A stretch of 64,000 nucleotides of DNA. Source: Chionoecetes opilio. Its lineage: Eukaryota > Arthropoda > Malacostraca > Decapoda > Majidae. The notes beneath the pieces are model-generated. The model made no database searches and was not told the DNA's origin. It worked only from the letters and a program-made list of their open reading frames with translations. Each line of letters opens with the position of its first letter. Position 1 is the first letter of the stretch. Positions 9,752 through 20,699 of the stretch are shown here, in pieces. Location of the stretch: the NCBI GenBank assembly GCA_016584305.1, contig JACEEZ010006494.1, positions 90,001 to 154,000 on the forward strand, in the 5' to 3' direction. A program made the translations under genes and the position numbers.

Positions 9752-12700
9752 AGTGCTTAGTTAATTCTAATTAAGGGGTATTGTGAAAAGGGAAGAAAGT
9801 GATAATGGTAGAGTTATCATGTTAAGAGGATTTTGAGGCAAGTAATAATAGTGGTAAAATCGATCATCCCTAGTGGACAGCACATGTGAGTGACATGACG
9901 GCGACACGTAGCCTATTTGACTAGAAAATACAGTTTTCTGTTGCTACATCGGTCTCTGTGGACAACACACGTGAGTGTCGTGATGGTGACACGCATTGAA
10001 CGAGAAACTGAAATTTCGGAAATTTGTAATTATATATAGTATATGTAGTTTTAATTGGCTATATTTTGCAGTAATTGTAATTGTAATATAATTGTTATTC
10101 CCAAACGTATTTGCAATTATAAGAAAAACTAAGAAGAATTATTATAGCAAATCTAATTTAAATTTTGAAATGAAATTGCTGCAACTCTGATTCAGAGCAT
10201 ACCAAACATCACGAAACTCAGAGTTGGACGAGAAGGATGAAAATATATCAAGCAGAATAGAGCGCTGAGTCGACGAAGACTTGGATGTAGGCCAAGAGGA
10301 GAATAAGCCATGATATAGTGAGCAGACAGCAACGCGTTTCTTGTGCCAAATCTTGAGTAAGTCTGACGTCTAAGCCATAGTGAATGATACAATATAGCGT
10401 GCTTAATTATGTAATGAGCCGAAGTTACTCTGATAATAAAATGTCCCACTTCTCAAACTCTCTGTGCTTGCCTTACCAAAAACCGCTCAGTACATGCACA
10501 AATTTGTTAGAATCTCCTGCTTTGCGAGTATACAAACATAACATACGTACAGAGAATGGTAGTTTACTTAATTATTATAGGCTACAAAACACAATTATTG
10601 AACATCACAGAGACACATCACTTCAACATAACTGTAACATAAACTGACCAGGCACTAGTTATATCCTCGATCAGCACACGAACAGTAACTTACGACTATT
10701 GCTAGTCGCTCGTACCACTTCACAGACAACTTGATGCGACTGTTTCTCACGACCTGCCGGTCACTTATAGCGCGTTTTCTCGGCCGCTCTGGCCCGGTCT
10801 GGACTGGGCTAGTCCCGGGCGGCCACTGTTTTTGCAAGGCAGTCTGGAACGGTTTAGCCCAGTCCAGTCCGGTCCAGCCCAGAGAGCAGGACCACCTTGG
10901 ACCAGTGTGGGGAGAACTGGCGCATGCGCAATACAGTCAGCGGGGAAGACGACCAGAAGCTTCTCGTGCTGCTGATAAGACATGAAACACCATGATGGCC
11001 GACCATATGACTAAAGTAATTTCACGAAAAATTACAATATTCGCAATTTCCTGAAACATCTTGGGAAATTAATGTACCGTCAACAACACTATATTGCATT
11101 TCTGCCCGGAGGACCGCCCACTCGATCCCCCAGCCAATAGGAACGACGAATGGGACGGGGCCAGTCTTGATGTATTTTCGCGACCATCCACCCTGTCCCG
11201 GTCCGGACTGGACTGAACCAGGGTGGTGAACGTCACGAAAATGCGCTTCTACTGTCTCAGCTAAACTTCACAATATCCCCTACTCTCCACAACAACACTT
11301 GAGTCAGATATGGTTCCGGATTATAGGTGGCAATACACACTTCACCTGCTGGGAATCCACTTTTCTCCTCTCACCGAAGCCCCTTCACCTCCAGCTGTCA
11401 CAGACCGAAGAACAAGCCTACACTGAGGTCTGGATAGAGTACTTTTCTAGCACTCCAAGGTCGCTGATATCTCTATAAGATCCCTCCTTGCTCCTTAACA
11501 CAACAAAACTCTTGCTTTGGCAGTCTTGATTCATCATCCGCTTGCAGAAAGGCCACTCAAACCTGCACAAGAGAGGACTATACTACAGTATATATAATTC
11601 CTTTTACGGTAACACCATCCTTCATACATCTCTGAGTAACTACAACAATTATAAGGGCACAACCTATCTCTTTATGCCCAGCAAATTCCTCCAGTAAATC
11701 TCCTTCCAGTGTCCTTTCTTCTCTCCTCAAACCAACAGTCTTCCCGCACTGTCATCATCCGCCACAAAACAAACAAACAGCTGAACAGTGATCCGTCAGC
11801 CCGCCTACATCAAATCCTCACATTCTCCCCCTCGAACTTTGTGCGTGCTCCCACGCACACTACCCAGCTAACCATCACCGGTGGGCCAACGTAGGCAGTA
11901 GAGCGGCGAACGGCTGCCGCCGGTGGCAAATTTACCTCCGACAGCCCTCCGAAGGCCCTCTGGTGTATTTTCAGACGGGAAAATTTACTATAGCCGTGTT
12001 TTTGTCGTCCAAGCAGGTCTTGGATACGAAGACCGTTTTTTGTCGCGCTTGGAAACGTTTCTGCGACAAAAACACAACAAACTTGGTATGGGCCGAAATA
12101 ATAATCAACGCAAAACATTCCAAACAATATCACAAAGTAGTATAACACACATTTCAGCAAGTGTTATCACTTTGAGGTGAATACGGACAGCATATATGAA
12201 GGTTATGATAAGCAACAACACCACAGCGCCGAAAGGGTAGCCAGTAGTCAGAAGCACCGAAAATATAGCCAAGATGGGGCCTGTGTTTCTCTTGCCTAAT
12301 GTGTATTGTGTGGTGACGATGAGTGTCAATATACATCCAGTCCAGTCTCTTCTGATATATTGTATATGATAAACAACATTCAGCATCACCGAAAAAGTAG
12401 CCGAAAACGTCTGAGTTATTTTAATGCCACAAATTCACCTCTCTTGATATATGTGTTGACCATTATTCTTTCTTTCATGTCTGATTGGTGTGTGTGCGAC
12501 TGTAGGCATGCACATTTCTCTATTATTTACGTTATACAAGGAACCGTGACACCATTCATGATTTAACTTTCTGCATCATTGCATATTGGAAATCATTGAC
12601 AAGCATAACAATATCCGGGAGAGACTTATAACTTTCTAGGTACTTAAACACATTTATTTTTAATAATGAACACAGGTTTACAGGCTGGGAATGAAAGGAA

Positions 12701-13246
12701 TCACAAAAATTTGCTTTATGAAAAAATACTTTGTTTATATACCAGACTGTCATACATATTCAAAGAAGTTGCCAAGACACTGCATATATACACAATATCA
12801 CAAGCTTTCCCACACATCTCTGCTTCTCGGCCTTATGAGATGAGGACCGATCATCACCTCACCACAGTGCATGGAGGTCAGTCACACATATCTTACACCT
12901 TACCTACCCTTAGGGGTAGGCTTATCAATACTGCAATGTCTTGTTATTCGAAGTGGTCGCGCGACCGTGGTTCGAGGCCGCAGGTGAAGGGCGGAGGCGG
13001 AGTGGTTTGTTATTGTGGCATCGAGAGGTTATCACACCCAGTTAATTCACGACGCGGCGAGATATATCACTGTGTTGATTTTAACACGTCCTATTGTTTT
13101 CAACACTATGTGTACAAAGAGTCTATGTACAATTTTTCTCAATGTAATCAGATAAGATTAAAGAGAGATGTTTTTATCTCGAGGGGTAGGAGTGTACTTA
13201 TATATACAAGCACGTATATATTTAGTAGATGTTATTCTCTCGAGGG
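9752..13246. other. Long non-coding stretch
   Basis: No convincing gene in 3.5 kb. Visible items: TAATTG-rich DNA at 10020-10130; a G+C-rich patch 10740-11220 with repeated GGTC(T/C)GGACTGG phrases and a GCGCATGCGC palindrome near 10921 (an NRF-1-like site, so a distant promoter is possible); an inverted pair GTGTTTTTGTCG / CGACAAAAACAC near 11997 and 12063; and a GGTTCGAGGCC box-B-like string near 12970 without a matching A box. Confidence 0.5.
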
Positions 13247-13249
13247 TTA

Positions 13250-13431
13250 AGGCTGTTTCACACTTGCGTTTTTTCGGCATTTTTATCTGACGAGAAGTCG
13301 GTCTCTTGAAAGACCGAGCGATCGGTGTGTGATTTTTGTTGAAAACCTAGTGCGATCATGACACCAGCCCCAGACCCAGACCCCTTCTCGTCAGATAAAA
13401 ATGCCGAAAAAACGCCAGTGTGAATCAGCCT
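13250..13431. mobile_element. PIF/Harbinger-type MITE, 182 bp
   Basis: Terminal inverted repeats AGGCTGTTTCACACTTGCG / AGGCTGATTCACACTGGCG continue for about 50 bp on each side (TTTTTTCGGCATTTTTATCTG and on to GACGAGAAG). They are flanked by TTA at 13247-13249 and 13432-13434. A 3 bp TTA/TAA target duplication and a GGCT..TTCACAC end are typical of PIF/Harbinger. No coding capacity. Confidence 0.85.
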
Positions 13432-13956
13432 TTAGGAGTGTACTGACCTCTAAGCCAGCAGCGGCGACCGGCTGCGCTACCTATACCTAGCCACGTGTAT
13501 AATTCCCGGTGGCTAGAATAATCACGGCAGCGGCCACCACAAATACACGTGTCACCTTTTGCTGGGCGGCGGGTGGACCGCCACAATTGGTGCTAATTAT
13601 TTAAAGTGCAAATGCTTAATACTAATGGGAATGTTCAATTATCCTATCCCAGCACTTGACATTTACTTAAATTACCTTAATTAATACCCATTACTATTAT
13701 AACTATCCCTACATCATTATGATTATACATCCCTACTCTCCCCCTTTGATGAGCGGACAATGCCTCCCTCACAAGGGAGGGGGGGAGCAAAACCACCACT
13801 TTACCTATTATTGAGAGGGTGGTTGGTGGATAATTTCCAAAATTAATATTTTCATTCTTATCATCATCTATTATTATCATCATAAATGACATTATTGTTA
13901 TCAGCATCATTGTTTCTATTATACGTTTATGTCATCAAAATTATTGATATCAATAC

Positions 13957-14058
13957 TGTGTCCCGGGGTAAAGGGTCCTCACCCACCACAGGCTAAAATG
14001 CTACGGAGATAAGCACCGAAGGCCACGCGCAGCATAACGTATGACCCCATTTTTACCA
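13957..14058 (+). repeat. tRNA-SINE 3' fragment
   Basis: Matches, in the same sense, the tail half of the complete SINE at 53099-53403 (read on -). Shared strings are TGTGTCCCGGG, GGGTCCTCACCCACCACAGG, CACGCGCAGC and a TTTACC end. The tRNA-like head is missing. No gene is seen in 13432-14305 around it; 13675-13925 is rich in degenerate ATT/ATC runs. Confidence 0.75.
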
Positions 14059-14305
14059 ATATTGTTATGACGTCCCTTATCAAGTAAGTAATGTGGGGCA
14101 GCAACACTACGGCTTCGTAAGATATGGAAGAGGGTTGCTGCCACCAGACAAAGCTTGTGTTGGTGACAAAGGGAAGTCTTCATGTCACAGAAACGGAGAT
14201 AAGAATGAGATGATGCTGAAATTACTCAGTACTTGGGTCACGCTGTATGGTGTGTTTGTGTCGAGTTATCTTGGGGGTTCATGATTTTTTCCTTTCTATT
14301 TTATA

Positions 14306-15150
14306 TTACAAAGGACTGGCCAAGAGCAAAACAAAACGGAGTAACAAAAAGCCCGCTTAGATGTCAGTCCCTATAAAGAAGACAGTTAGAGAATATAAAA
14401 ATGTAGGTGAGCCAATTTAGTTCTGGAGGTGTCTTGTCACTCCTTTCTTGAAAAGATTTAAGTGGTAGGAAGGTGGAAAAATAGAAACAGAAAGAGAGTT
14501 CCGGAGTATACTAGTGAAGGAGATGCAAGAGTGAAGAAACTGGTTAGCTCTTGCATTAGGGAGATGGACAGAATAGGGATGATAATTATAATATGTAGAA
14601 AGTCTTGTGCAGCGAGGCCGCGGGAGGGAGGGGAGGCTTGCAGTTAGCAAGCTTAGAGGAGCAGTGAGCACGAAAATTAGAGGAGCATTTTCATGAGCAC
14701 GAAAATAATGGTAGAAGATAGCAAGAGAAGCAACATTGCGGCGATGATATAGAGATTGAAAACAGTCAGTCAGAAGAGGAAAGTTGATGAGACGAAAAGC
14801 TTTTGACTCAACCCTGTTTAGGAGAGCTGTATGAGTGGATCCTCCCCAAAAATGTGAGACATACTCCATACATGGGCCGATAAGGCCCCTGTAGAGAGCA
14901 AGCAACTTGGAGGGAGAAAAAAAAGGACGCAGCTGGCACAGGACATCTAACTTCTTAGAAGCTGTTTTAGCAAGAGATGAGATGTGAGATTTCCAGTTCA
15001 GATTTTTAGTAAAGAATAGTCCAAGAATGTTCATTGTAGAAGAAGGAGATAGTTGAGTGTCATTAAAGAAAAGGGGATAGTTATTTGGTAGGTTTTGTCG
15101 AGTAGATAGGTGAAGAAATTGGGTTATTGAAGCATTGAACAAAACAATGT
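14306..15150 (-). mobile_element. Non-LTR retrotransposon family N, copy 1 (5'-truncated)
   Basis: A 241-codon reverse-strand frame (15142-14417) encodes the region after the RT palm: NLNWKSHISSLAKTASKKLD, then LLALYRGLIGPCMEYVSHFW and LLNRVESKAFRLIN. This is the thumb-side segment of APE-type ORF2 proteins. The 3' UTR ends in AAAAAGCCCGCTTAG...GGCCAGTCCTTT (read on - to about 14306). The 5' end is cut at about 15150 and abuts repeat R1. Dead copy. Other copies lie at 15331-15815, 24583-25090, 34330-34957 and 52320-53098. Confidence 0.82.
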
Positions 15151-15169
15151 TTGCTGAGCCCCAGGGGGT

Positions 15170-15335
15170 TTACCCCAGGGTTTGATTTTGGGGGGCTGAA
15201 GCTCCAAAATCGGCGTGGTTGGCTCGGGTTGCCGTAGTTAGGCAATCGGCGAGACGGCGACTAGTTTGCGACAGACGCGGACAGCCGCGGACCAATTCGA
15301 ATTTAACCACCAAAATTGGGTTGCCGTTATGTTTA
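15170..15335 (-). repeat. Dispersed repeat R1, copy 2
   Basis: The most complete R1 copy, on -, from GGCAACCCAATTTTGG near 15332 to CCCCCTGGGG near 15160. It sits exactly between two tandem fragments of the same non-LTR family. Confidence 0.7.
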
Positions 15336-15815
15336 GGAGAGATGTATGAGTGGATCCTCCCCAAACATGTGAGACATACTCCATACATGAGCGGATAAAG
15401 CCCCTGTATAGAGCAAGCAACTGGGAGGGAGAAGAAAATGGACGCAGCCGCCACAAGACACCTCGCTTTAAAGAAGCTGTTTTAGCAACAGATGAAATGT
15501 GAGATTTCCAGTTCATAATTTTAGTGTGTTCATTGTAGAAGAGGGAAATAGTTGAGTGTCGTTGAAGACGAGGGGATATTTGTCTGGAAGGTTATGTCGA
15601 GTAGAAAGGTGAAGAAATTGAGTTTTTGAGACATCGAATAACACAATGTTTGCTTTGCCCCAATCAGAAATTAAAGAATGATCAGAATTTAAGCGCTCTG
15701 TGGCATCTCTCCGTGAATCACTTAGTTCTTGTTGAGTTGGACGTCTAATGAACGACGTTGAAAAATGCTGGGTAAAATCATCAGTGTAGGAGTAGATAGG
15801 ACAGATTTAGAGAGG
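15331..15815 (-). mobile_element. Non-LTR family N, copy 2, with YTDD box
   Basis: Covers a more upstream part than copy 1. On -, the segment encodes SYTDDFTQHF with the catalytic YTDD at 15788-15777, a variant of the usual YADD. It then runs through DATERLNSDHSLISDWGKAN and TQFLHLSTRHNLPD into the same segment as copy 1, stopping at LLN. Frame breaks occur after SSTMNT. The overlap with copy 1 shows these are two insertions, not one split element. Confidence 0.75.
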
Positions 15816-16893
15816 TGGATGGTTAGAGGTGCAGAAAGAAGGATAGAAAATATCATAGGATATATAGGATAATGATTCTCCTTGTTATACCTATCCCTCT
15901 ATATTAAAAGGTTAACATTGGACACAAGCTGTTATCTCTGGTGCACCTAATGGTGAATAGGTGACACAGGGGGTCGCAGGTGCGACCGGCTGAACTGGTG
16001 TCTACCCTTAACTAGCGGGCAAGGCAGTGGCGTGACCCCGCCTGGCTGGGACACAAACGGTCAAGGCTATGGACCCTACCCATAACTACGTCACGGTTTG
16101 TTTACATCGGTGCATTGTGGGGATAAGGCGGGGTCGCCGCGGGTGGACCTACGAAGGGAAAACTACGGCGATGGAAGAATTTAGAGTTATTTTGCGCGAA
16201 ATTGATATTCCAGGTGCTATATTACTGTGCTCTGTTCTCGCTGACAACACTTAGAGAAGCCCTGAGGTAAGGTTTGATGTGAGAGGCTTCTAAACCAAGA
16301 AAACAGTCATAACAGAGCTTGTCAAAAGGTAAGCAACTGGTAGGTACGTAACGTGTCCCTACCACTTGCTTACTTCTTAATGAGACTCTGCTGTGACTGT
16401 TTTCCTGGTTTAGAAGCCTCTGCACATCAACCATCACCTCAGGTCTTCTCTATGTTGTCAGCGAGCACGGAAATATAGCACCTGGAATATCAATTTTGCC
16501 CAAAACAACTCGAATTTTTTTCATCGTCGTAGTCTTCTCTTTGTAGGTTGTATACATATTCATGGTTATGATAATATTAAAATAAGTTTTAATTTGATTT
16601 TCCCTTTTTGTTGTTTTTCCCCTCATAATAAGTAGGGTATTTTTCTAGTGTTTGCCCATACTCCCCCTCTCCCACAAATAAGTTTTGGGGACCTGGGGGA
16701 ATGCGGGATTTTTGGCTGGGGTACAAAATATGCTTTCGCAAGCCACATAGTTTCGAGTTAGGGGTGTTGTAAAAATTGCCCTAGATCTAGGGAAAATTCA
16801 TTGGATTTCTTCTGAGTCCAGAGACGTGTGAACCTGACGATCCTCACGAATGATCCCCCAAGTGTCGAGAACCCCCCCAACCTCCCGCTAGGA

Positions 16894-17015
16894 GGTTAGG
16901 TTAGATTGGTTAGGTTAGGTTAGGTTAGATTTGGCTAGGTTAGGTTTGGTTATATTTGGTTAGGTTAGCTTAGGTTATTTTTGGTTAGGTTAGGTTAGTT
17001 TAGTTTTGGTTAGGC
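16894..17015 (+). repeat. Degenerate GGTTA (telomere-like) tract 1
   Basis: Runs of GGTTAGGTTA mixed with GATTTGGTTA and similar variants. The unit is a rotation of TTAGG, the ancestral arthropod telomere repeat, but it is degenerate and interstitial. Confidence 0.75.
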
Positions 17016-17488
17016 CAAATTTCTCTAGATATAAGGTAATACCCTAGATCTAGGGAATTTGTAAAATTCTAGTGTTTGCCCATACGCTCCCACTTCCCCC
17101 CAAACAAGTTTGGGGACCTGTGGGGAAAGCGGGTTTTCGGGTGGGGAACAAATTATGCGTTGGAAACACATAATTTAAGAGTTGTGTATAGGGGGTAAAA
17201 TTCCCGGTATTATTTAGTGCACGTTTTTCCCATATTCCCCCTCTCCCACAAAACAAGCTTGGGGACCTGCTGGGGGGAATGCGGGGGGCTGGGGAATGCG
17301 GGCTTATTGGCTGGGGTACAAAATATGCGTCGCAACCACATAGTTTTTGAGTTAGGGGTGTTGTAAAAATTGCCTAGATCTAGGGAAAAAATCATTGGAT
17401 TTCTTCTGAGTCCAGAGACATGTGAACCTGACGATCCTCACAGAATGATGCCCCAAGTGTCGAGAACACCCCCAACCCCCCCCTAGAA

Positions 17489-17610
17489 GGGTTAGGTTAG
17501 ATTTGGTTATGTTAGGGCAGGTTAGATTTGGTTAGGTTAGGTTTGATTAGATTTGGTTAGGTTAGTTTAGGTTTATTTGGTTAGGTTAGGTTAATTTTGG
17601 TTAGCAAATT
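17489..17610 (+). repeat. Degenerate GGTTA (telomere-like) tract 2
   Basis: Second GGTTA-rich tract in the same orientation as tract 1, following the same CGAGAACACCCCCAACC lead-in (near 17461). It is part of a tandemly duplicated module. Confidence 0.75.
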
Positions 17611-17936
17611 TTTCTAGAAAATAAGGTAATTACCCTAGATCCAGGAAATTTTACCACCCATACACAACTCTTAAATTATGTGTTTCCGACGCATAATTGG
17701 TTCCCCACCCAAAACCCCACATTAAATATTAAACTCCACATATAAAATTATAGTGTTTGCCCATACTCTCCCACTTCCCCCAAGTTTACCAAACAAGTTT
17801 TTGGGGACCTGTGGGAAAGCGGGGTTTTCGGGGGGGGAACAAATTATGCGTCGGAAACACATTATTTAAGAGTTGTGTATGGGTGGTAAAATTCCCTATA
17901 TCTAGGGTAATTACCTTATATCTAGAGAAATTGCCT

Positions 17937-18075
17937 AACCAAAATTAACCTAACCTAACCAAAACTAACCTAACCAAATCTAACCAAAACCCAAAACTAA
18001 CCAAACCTAACCTAACCAAATATAACCTAACCAAATATAACCTACCTTAACCTAACCAAATATAACCTAACCTCC
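17937..18075 (-). repeat. Degenerate TAACC (telomere-like) tract 3, inverted
   Basis: Mirror of tracts 1 and 2 (CCTAACC units) in the right arm of the palindrome, followed by the inverted GGGGGTTGGGGGTGTTCTCG lead-in. Confidence 0.75.
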
Positions 18076-19199
18076 TAGCGGGGGGTTGGGGGTGTTCTCG
18101 ACACTTCGGTCATATTCTGTGAGGATCGTCAGGTTCACACGTCTCTGGACTCAGAAGAAATCCAATGAATTTTCTAGATCTAGCAATTTTACAACCCCTA
18201 ACTCAAAAAACTATGTGGTTTTCGACGCATATTTTGGGACCCAGCCAAAAATCCCGCATTCCCCCAGGTCCCAAACTTGTTTTGTGGGAGAGGGGGAGTA
18301 TGAGCAAACACTAGAAAAATATCCTTCTTATTAGAGAAAAGACAACCCAAAAAGGGAAATCAAATTTTTAAGGTATTTTAATATTATCATAACCATGAAT
18401 ATGTACAAACCTACAAAAAGAAGATTTCGACGATGAAAAATTTCGAGTTGTTGTGGGCGAAATGATATTCCAAGTTGCTATATTTCCGTGTTCGCTGACA
18501 ACATAGAGAAGACCTGAGTGATGGTTGATGTGCAAGGCTTCTAAACCAGGAAAAAAAGTCACAGCAGAGTCTCATTAAGAAGTAAGCAAGTAGTAGGGAC
18601 ACATTACGTACCTACCAGCTGCTTACCTTTTGACGAGGCTCTGTTATGACTGTTTTCTTGGTTTAGAAGCCTCTGCATATCAGCCATTACCTCAGGTCTT
18701 CTCTATAGTGTTGTCAGCGAGAACAGAACACAGTAATATAGCACCTGGAATATCAATTTCGCGCAAAATAATCTAAATTCTTCCATCGCCGTAGTTTTCC
18801 TTCGTAGGTCCACCCGCGGCGACCCGCCTTATCCCCACAATGCACCGATGTAAACAAACCGTGACGTAGTTATGTCTGGGGCCCATTGTTGGGGGTGATC
18901 GAGACAAAGGGTAGGTGTCGAACACCATTCGACACATTTTCCCTCGCCCCTCAAAAAGATCGTCCTTCGGTCTTTAGGTCATCCGAAACTAGTGAAACAG
19001 AAAATATTATATTATAGTTCGGTAGTTGATGTTCTAAAGTGAGTAAAAGTGGTAAGAATATCGCATGCCTAAGCTACAAAAATTAACACTTACATTGGCA
19101 TTGATGTATATATTAGGGTTATATATATGGGGTATAATAGTATATAGCGATAGAGGTAATAGTTATCATAATAGTATATAGAAAGATATATGAATATAT

Positions 19200-20690
19200 A
19201 GAGACGAAAGATGTGTGTTGTGTTGTGTGTGTGTGTGTCCGCCGATAGGTGCGCGGGCTGTTATCGGTCTGGGAGGTTTGGGGTTATCCAGAAGGTTGGT
19301 GTTTTCGCATGCCATGTAGCCGCCACGCCAGAGGGTACGATGAATACTTTTCATTTCTGCCCGCCGTGCGCGGAGAGGCCACAGCATTTGACTCCCGGGG
19401 CTCCTGCCTCACCCGCGCGAGTCCGCCCGCCACGCCGGAGATTTCCGTGTTGGCGGATTAATTCGCCGTAGGAGACTCCTGGTGGGATTTAACCATCGCG
19501 TCTTTATCATGTTTACCATTTTTTCATCAATCTTCACTGTCTTTCTTAGTATATCTTTTTGCGTCTTATTACCAACAGTAATGTGAATAAATAAGCTCAC
19601 TCGATGAGAGACAATCTTCTTGTAATCAAGGTGAGCGGTAGCTTAGGTGCTTGTTACTCATCACGGGGAAGCAGAGACCACAGATGAGGCAGCGGCCCTC
19701 TCTCAACGTGCCGTGTTGTGGTGTCTGTCCTGTGCAAGTGGCAGCCTGTCCCTCCACAATATTCGGTGTAATGCATCCTCAACCATGTCGCGACATGAAT
19801 TTCAGGTGTTCTCCGTCAAGGAAGCACCTAGCTGGCCATTCCTCAGTCAAGAGGCAGCTCGGCTATCTCCCATGTCGCGACCAGTTCTTTTTGTTTCTCT
19901 TCATTTAGTACATTATTTCTTCACCTTCACTTGTCTTGTTGACGTATATCTTTTGATGCGTCTCGTGTACACGAGTAAATGTGTAATCAATATCAGCGCA
20001 CTTCGAACGATGAGAATACAATTACTGTACGAATCCTATGTTGATAATAAAGGGGTAGGTAAGTGTCGGCTATTGCTGTTTGAAAATTGGGGCCTGTGGC
20101 AGTTGTCTACCTAGTACATGGTCTTATAGGTGGCAGGGCCCTGACAGGTTCTGGTCTTTCCGTTTTTATTTCCCTTAGCGGAACTGACAGTTTTATTTTC
20201 AGTGTTGCTTTTTTATGTATAATTTGCACTTCCTTCTATATCTGAATAGAAATCTTGTGTATTGAAGGTCGGTGTGATCTGGGGTTATGCGGTCTGGGTA
20301 TTGTCATAGCGTAGGACCTACTATTTAGCCTATAATTACTTGAGCTTATTTAGAATGGAAAATTCCAATTTTCTCACACAAATGCACCCTTGGCAATATA
20401 TTTGGAGCAGCTAGTTGGTGGATGTAATAAATGATCTGCTGTAGCTGACTCGTGTCACTTTAAATTTAGTCTAGACTACGGTTACCGTTCGCAGATGTGC
20501 GCCTATACGTTGACCCTGAACTGTTGAGTACAGTAGAGGTTTTATGCTTGAAATGTAATGTACACATCCTAAGGATGCAGAACTGCGGATGCTAATGGTG
20601 CCATTTGTTGAGCTTTGCATATTGGCCCTAATTAGCCTATTCAGAATTATCTTCCTTGCTGTTAGCCGACCGATATAATTGTTTCAGAAA
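19200..20690. repeat. Left arm of a roughly 4.9 kb imperfect inverted repeat
   Basis: Pairs with 22560-24055. Matching landmarks, each inverted in the right arm: TGGGAGGTTTGGGGTTATCCAGA (19269), GGCGGATTAATTCGCCGTAGGA (19452), CTCATCACGGGGAAGC (19657), GTACATGGTCTTATAGGTGGCAGGGC (20114) and ACATCCTAAGGATGCAG (20563). Identity is moderate with many small indels. No protein is recognised in the arm. Confidence 0.7.
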
Positions 20691-20699
20691 CTGAACGCG

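Larger units (their letters stand above)
16081..18874. mobile_element. 2.8 kb nested palindromic element, family unknown
   Basis: The outer ends are inverted: CATAACTACGTCACGGTTTG at 16081 and its complement ending at 18874. They continue through GGATAAGGCGGGTCGCCGC and the first 480 bp. Each arm holds its own smaller palindrome (16252-16480 and 18485-18715) around (A/G)CAG.CTAAACC.GGAAA. Inside are repeated direct and inverted modules reading TAGTGTTTGCCCATACTCCC...GGGGACCTG...AATGCGGG (near 16648, 17070, 17217, 17750; inverted near 18320) and three GGTTA tracts. No transposase frame is visible. Probably a foldback or non-autonomous DNA transposon; target duplication not resolved. Confidence 0.7.

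Noticed and set aside
10733..11220. A TIR element suggested by repeated GGTCCGGACTGG phrases
   Set aside because: The phrases do not align into collinear inverted ends; no target duplication.
12935..13010. A tRNA gene or SINE head suggested by GGTTCGAGGCC
   Set aside because: Only a box B-like string; no box A at the right spacing and no cloverleaf stems recognised.
14093..14284. A small protein gene just downstream of non-LTR copy 1
   Set aside because: No homology recognised, and it overlaps a SINE-flanked repeat region; 63 codons is within chance expectation.
16894..18075. A true chromosome end or internal telomere array
   Set aside because: Units are degenerate, short and in both orientations inside a palindromic repeat, with unique DNA on both sides.
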